From: Candidatus Zixiibacteriota bacterium
Lineage (GTDB): Bacteria; Zixibacteria; MSB-5A5; SM1-73
DNA: 5,521 nucleotides
Reading direction: 5' to 3'
Assembly (NCBI GenBank): GCA_022866585.1
Contig: JALHUP010000170.1
Location: forward strand, 1-5,521
Of this stretch, positions 4,684 to 5,521 are shown in pieces. A program made the position numbers and the translations under genes. A model generated the notes under the pieces. That model was not told where the DNA came from. It saw only the letters and a program-made list of their open reading frames with translations, and ran no database searches. How positions within the stretch are numbered: position 1 is the first letter of the stretch; each line of letters starts with the position of its first letter.

Positions 4684-4737
4684 CCTCACCCCCTACCCCC
4701 TCTCCATTTCATGGAGAGGGGGACAAAGGGGGAGAGG
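4684..4737. repeat. C-rich REP-like repeat, copy 3 of 3, nested perfect hairpin
   Basis: An inner hairpin has perfect 12-bp arms: CCCCCTCTCCAT (4696-4707) and ATGGAGAGGGGG (4711-4722), with loop TTC. An outer pair, CCTCACCCCCT (4684-4694) and AGGGGGAGAGG (4727-4737), matches with one mismatch, so the whole element is a nested inverted repeat. It shares the CTCACCC and CCCTCTCC/GGAGAGGG blocks with the other two copies. No T-run follows on the minus strand. It lies in the pgk-tpiA gap, where a processing or mRNA-stability role is possible but not shown. Confidence 0.75.
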
Positions 4738-4750
4738 TAGAAAACAACCA

Positions 4751-5521
4751 TTATTTATCTGTCAATGCCGCCACCCCGGGCAAAGTTTTTCCTTCTAAAA
4801 ACTCAAGGGAAGCCCCTCCGCCGGTGGAGATGTGAGTAAGCTTTTTTTCCAATCCAGCTTTAGCCACTGCGGCCGCTGAGTCTCCACCTCCGACAATGGT
4901 GGTAGCGCCTTTATCGGTTATCTTGGCTAACTCCTCTGCTATCTTAACAGTCCCTTGTGCGAACTTCTTGACTTCAAACACTCCCATGGGTCCATTCCAG
5001 ACTACGGTTTTGGCTTTGTCCAGTTCCCTTGTGAACTGCTCCAAAGTCTTGGGACCTATGTCCAGACCCCGCCAGTCTTGAGGAATGTTATTCTTATCGA
5101 CAATCTTAGAAGGAGCTTCTTCTTTGGCTTCGGGTGCTACTACGAAATCATCAGGGAGCTTCAAATTGACTTTTTTCTCCCTCGCCTTTTTCAATATGTC
5201 TTTAGCCAGATCAACTTTGTCAGGCTCCAAAAGCGATTTGCCGATCTCTTTACCCAAAGCTTTGTCAAAAGTGAAAGCCATACCGCCGCCGATAAGAAGG
5301 GCGTCTACTTTGTCCAGCAAATTTGTGATCACATCGATCTTGCCTGAAATCTTTGCCCCACCCAAAATGGCTATAAATGGTCTTTTTGGATTGGTCAAAG
5401 CCATGCCTAAGTATTTCAGCTCCTTTTGCATCAAATAACCTGCCGCACATTGTTTGAAATATTTGGTCACTCCTTCGGTGGAGGCATGGGCTCTGTGAGC
5501 TGTGCCGAAGGCATCGTTTAT
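4751..5521 (-). CDS. pgk: Phosphoglycerate kinase, C-terminal part (cut by window edge)
   Basis: This enzyme transfers phosphate between 1,3-bisphosphoglycerate and ADP in glycolysis. The frame is open from the right edge and gives 256 residues. Bacterial enzymes have about 390-400, so roughly the first 140 are missing. It begins INDAFGTAHRAHAST, the conserved N-domain motif, so the gene runs past position 5521 and the GTG at 5470 is internal, not a start. Further motifs, numbered from the edge, are LGGAKISGKID (53-63), LIGGGMAFTF (76-85), DIGP (154-157), VVWNGPMGVFE (173-183), VGGGDSAAAV (210-219) and STGGGASLEFLEGK (232-245), covering the nucleotide-binding C-domain. It is intact and ordinary. 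It heads the pgk-tpiA-secG-tRNA-Leu run in this window; gap would be the usual upstream neighbour but is not visible. Confidence 0.97.
   Translation of the reverse strand: MNDAFGTAHRAHASTEGVTKYFKQCAAGYLMQKELKYLGMALTNPKRPFIAILGGAKISGKIDVITNLLDKVDALLIGGGMAFTFDKALGKEIGKSLLEPDKVDLAKDILKKAREKKVNLKLPDDFVVAPEAKEEAPSKIVDKNNIPQDWRGLDIGPKTLEQFTRELDKAKTVVWNGPMGVFEVKKFAQGTVKIAEELAKITDKGATTIVGGGDSAAAVAKAGLEKKLTHISTGGGASLEFLEGKTLPGVAALTDK

Overview
This is a bacterial chromosomal segment in which every gene I can support lies on the minus strand. Read in the direction of transcription, from the right edge to the left, it holds: the C-terminal two thirds of phosphoglycerate kinase (pgk), triosephosphate isomerase (tpiA), the preprotein translocase subunit SecG (secG), a tRNA-Leu(GAG) followed by a Rho-independent terminator, a TlpA-type thioredoxin-fold lipoprotein, a cystathionine gamma-synthase/lyase family PLP enzyme, a stand-alone DUF123-type GIY-YIG protein, and the N-terminal part of a DUF362 protein cut by the left edge.

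The right half (about 3104-5521) looks like one housekeeping transcription unit, pgk-tpiA-secG-tRNA-Leu. It couples lower glycolysis to a Sec translocon subunit and a tRNA, and ends at the terminator at 3110-3133. pgk-tpiA-secG is a widespread bacterial gene order. The remaining genes (left half) show no shared pathway: a periplasmic thiol-disulfide lipoprotein, sulfur amino-acid metabolism, a small nuclease-fold protein and a probable Fe-S-type DUF362 protein. The first of them, at 2904, lies beyond the terminator and so needs its own promoter, which I could not place.

The most distinctive property is the intergenic DNA. Every gap but one carries GC-rich palindromes or short direct repeats. 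The exception, tRNA to the thioredoxin-like gene, carries the terminator and an AT palindrome instead. One family (C-rich CCCTCACC ... CCCTCTCC, paired with GGAGAGGG) occurs three times, at 493-553, 3733-3831 and 4684-4737. A second (GGTTCGGG ... CCCGAACC) brackets the GIY-YIG gene on both sides. Repeat DNA also runs in frame into the region upstream of secG, which makes that ORF look about 39 codons longer than the gene probably is; a TTG start behind a strong Shine-Dalgarno is the better choice.

The organism cannot be fixed from this window. The gene set is clearly bacterial. The tRNA has no encoded CCA, the coding sequence is rather AT-rich, and the gaps are full of REP-like palindromes, which would suit an uncultivated bacterial lineage (for example FCB-group or Elusimicrobia-like candidate phyla), but that is a guess. 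I found no defence system, mobile-element gene, CRISPR array or clearly new multi-gene system. The points worth a second look are the repeats and the start-site and tRNA-linkage observations.
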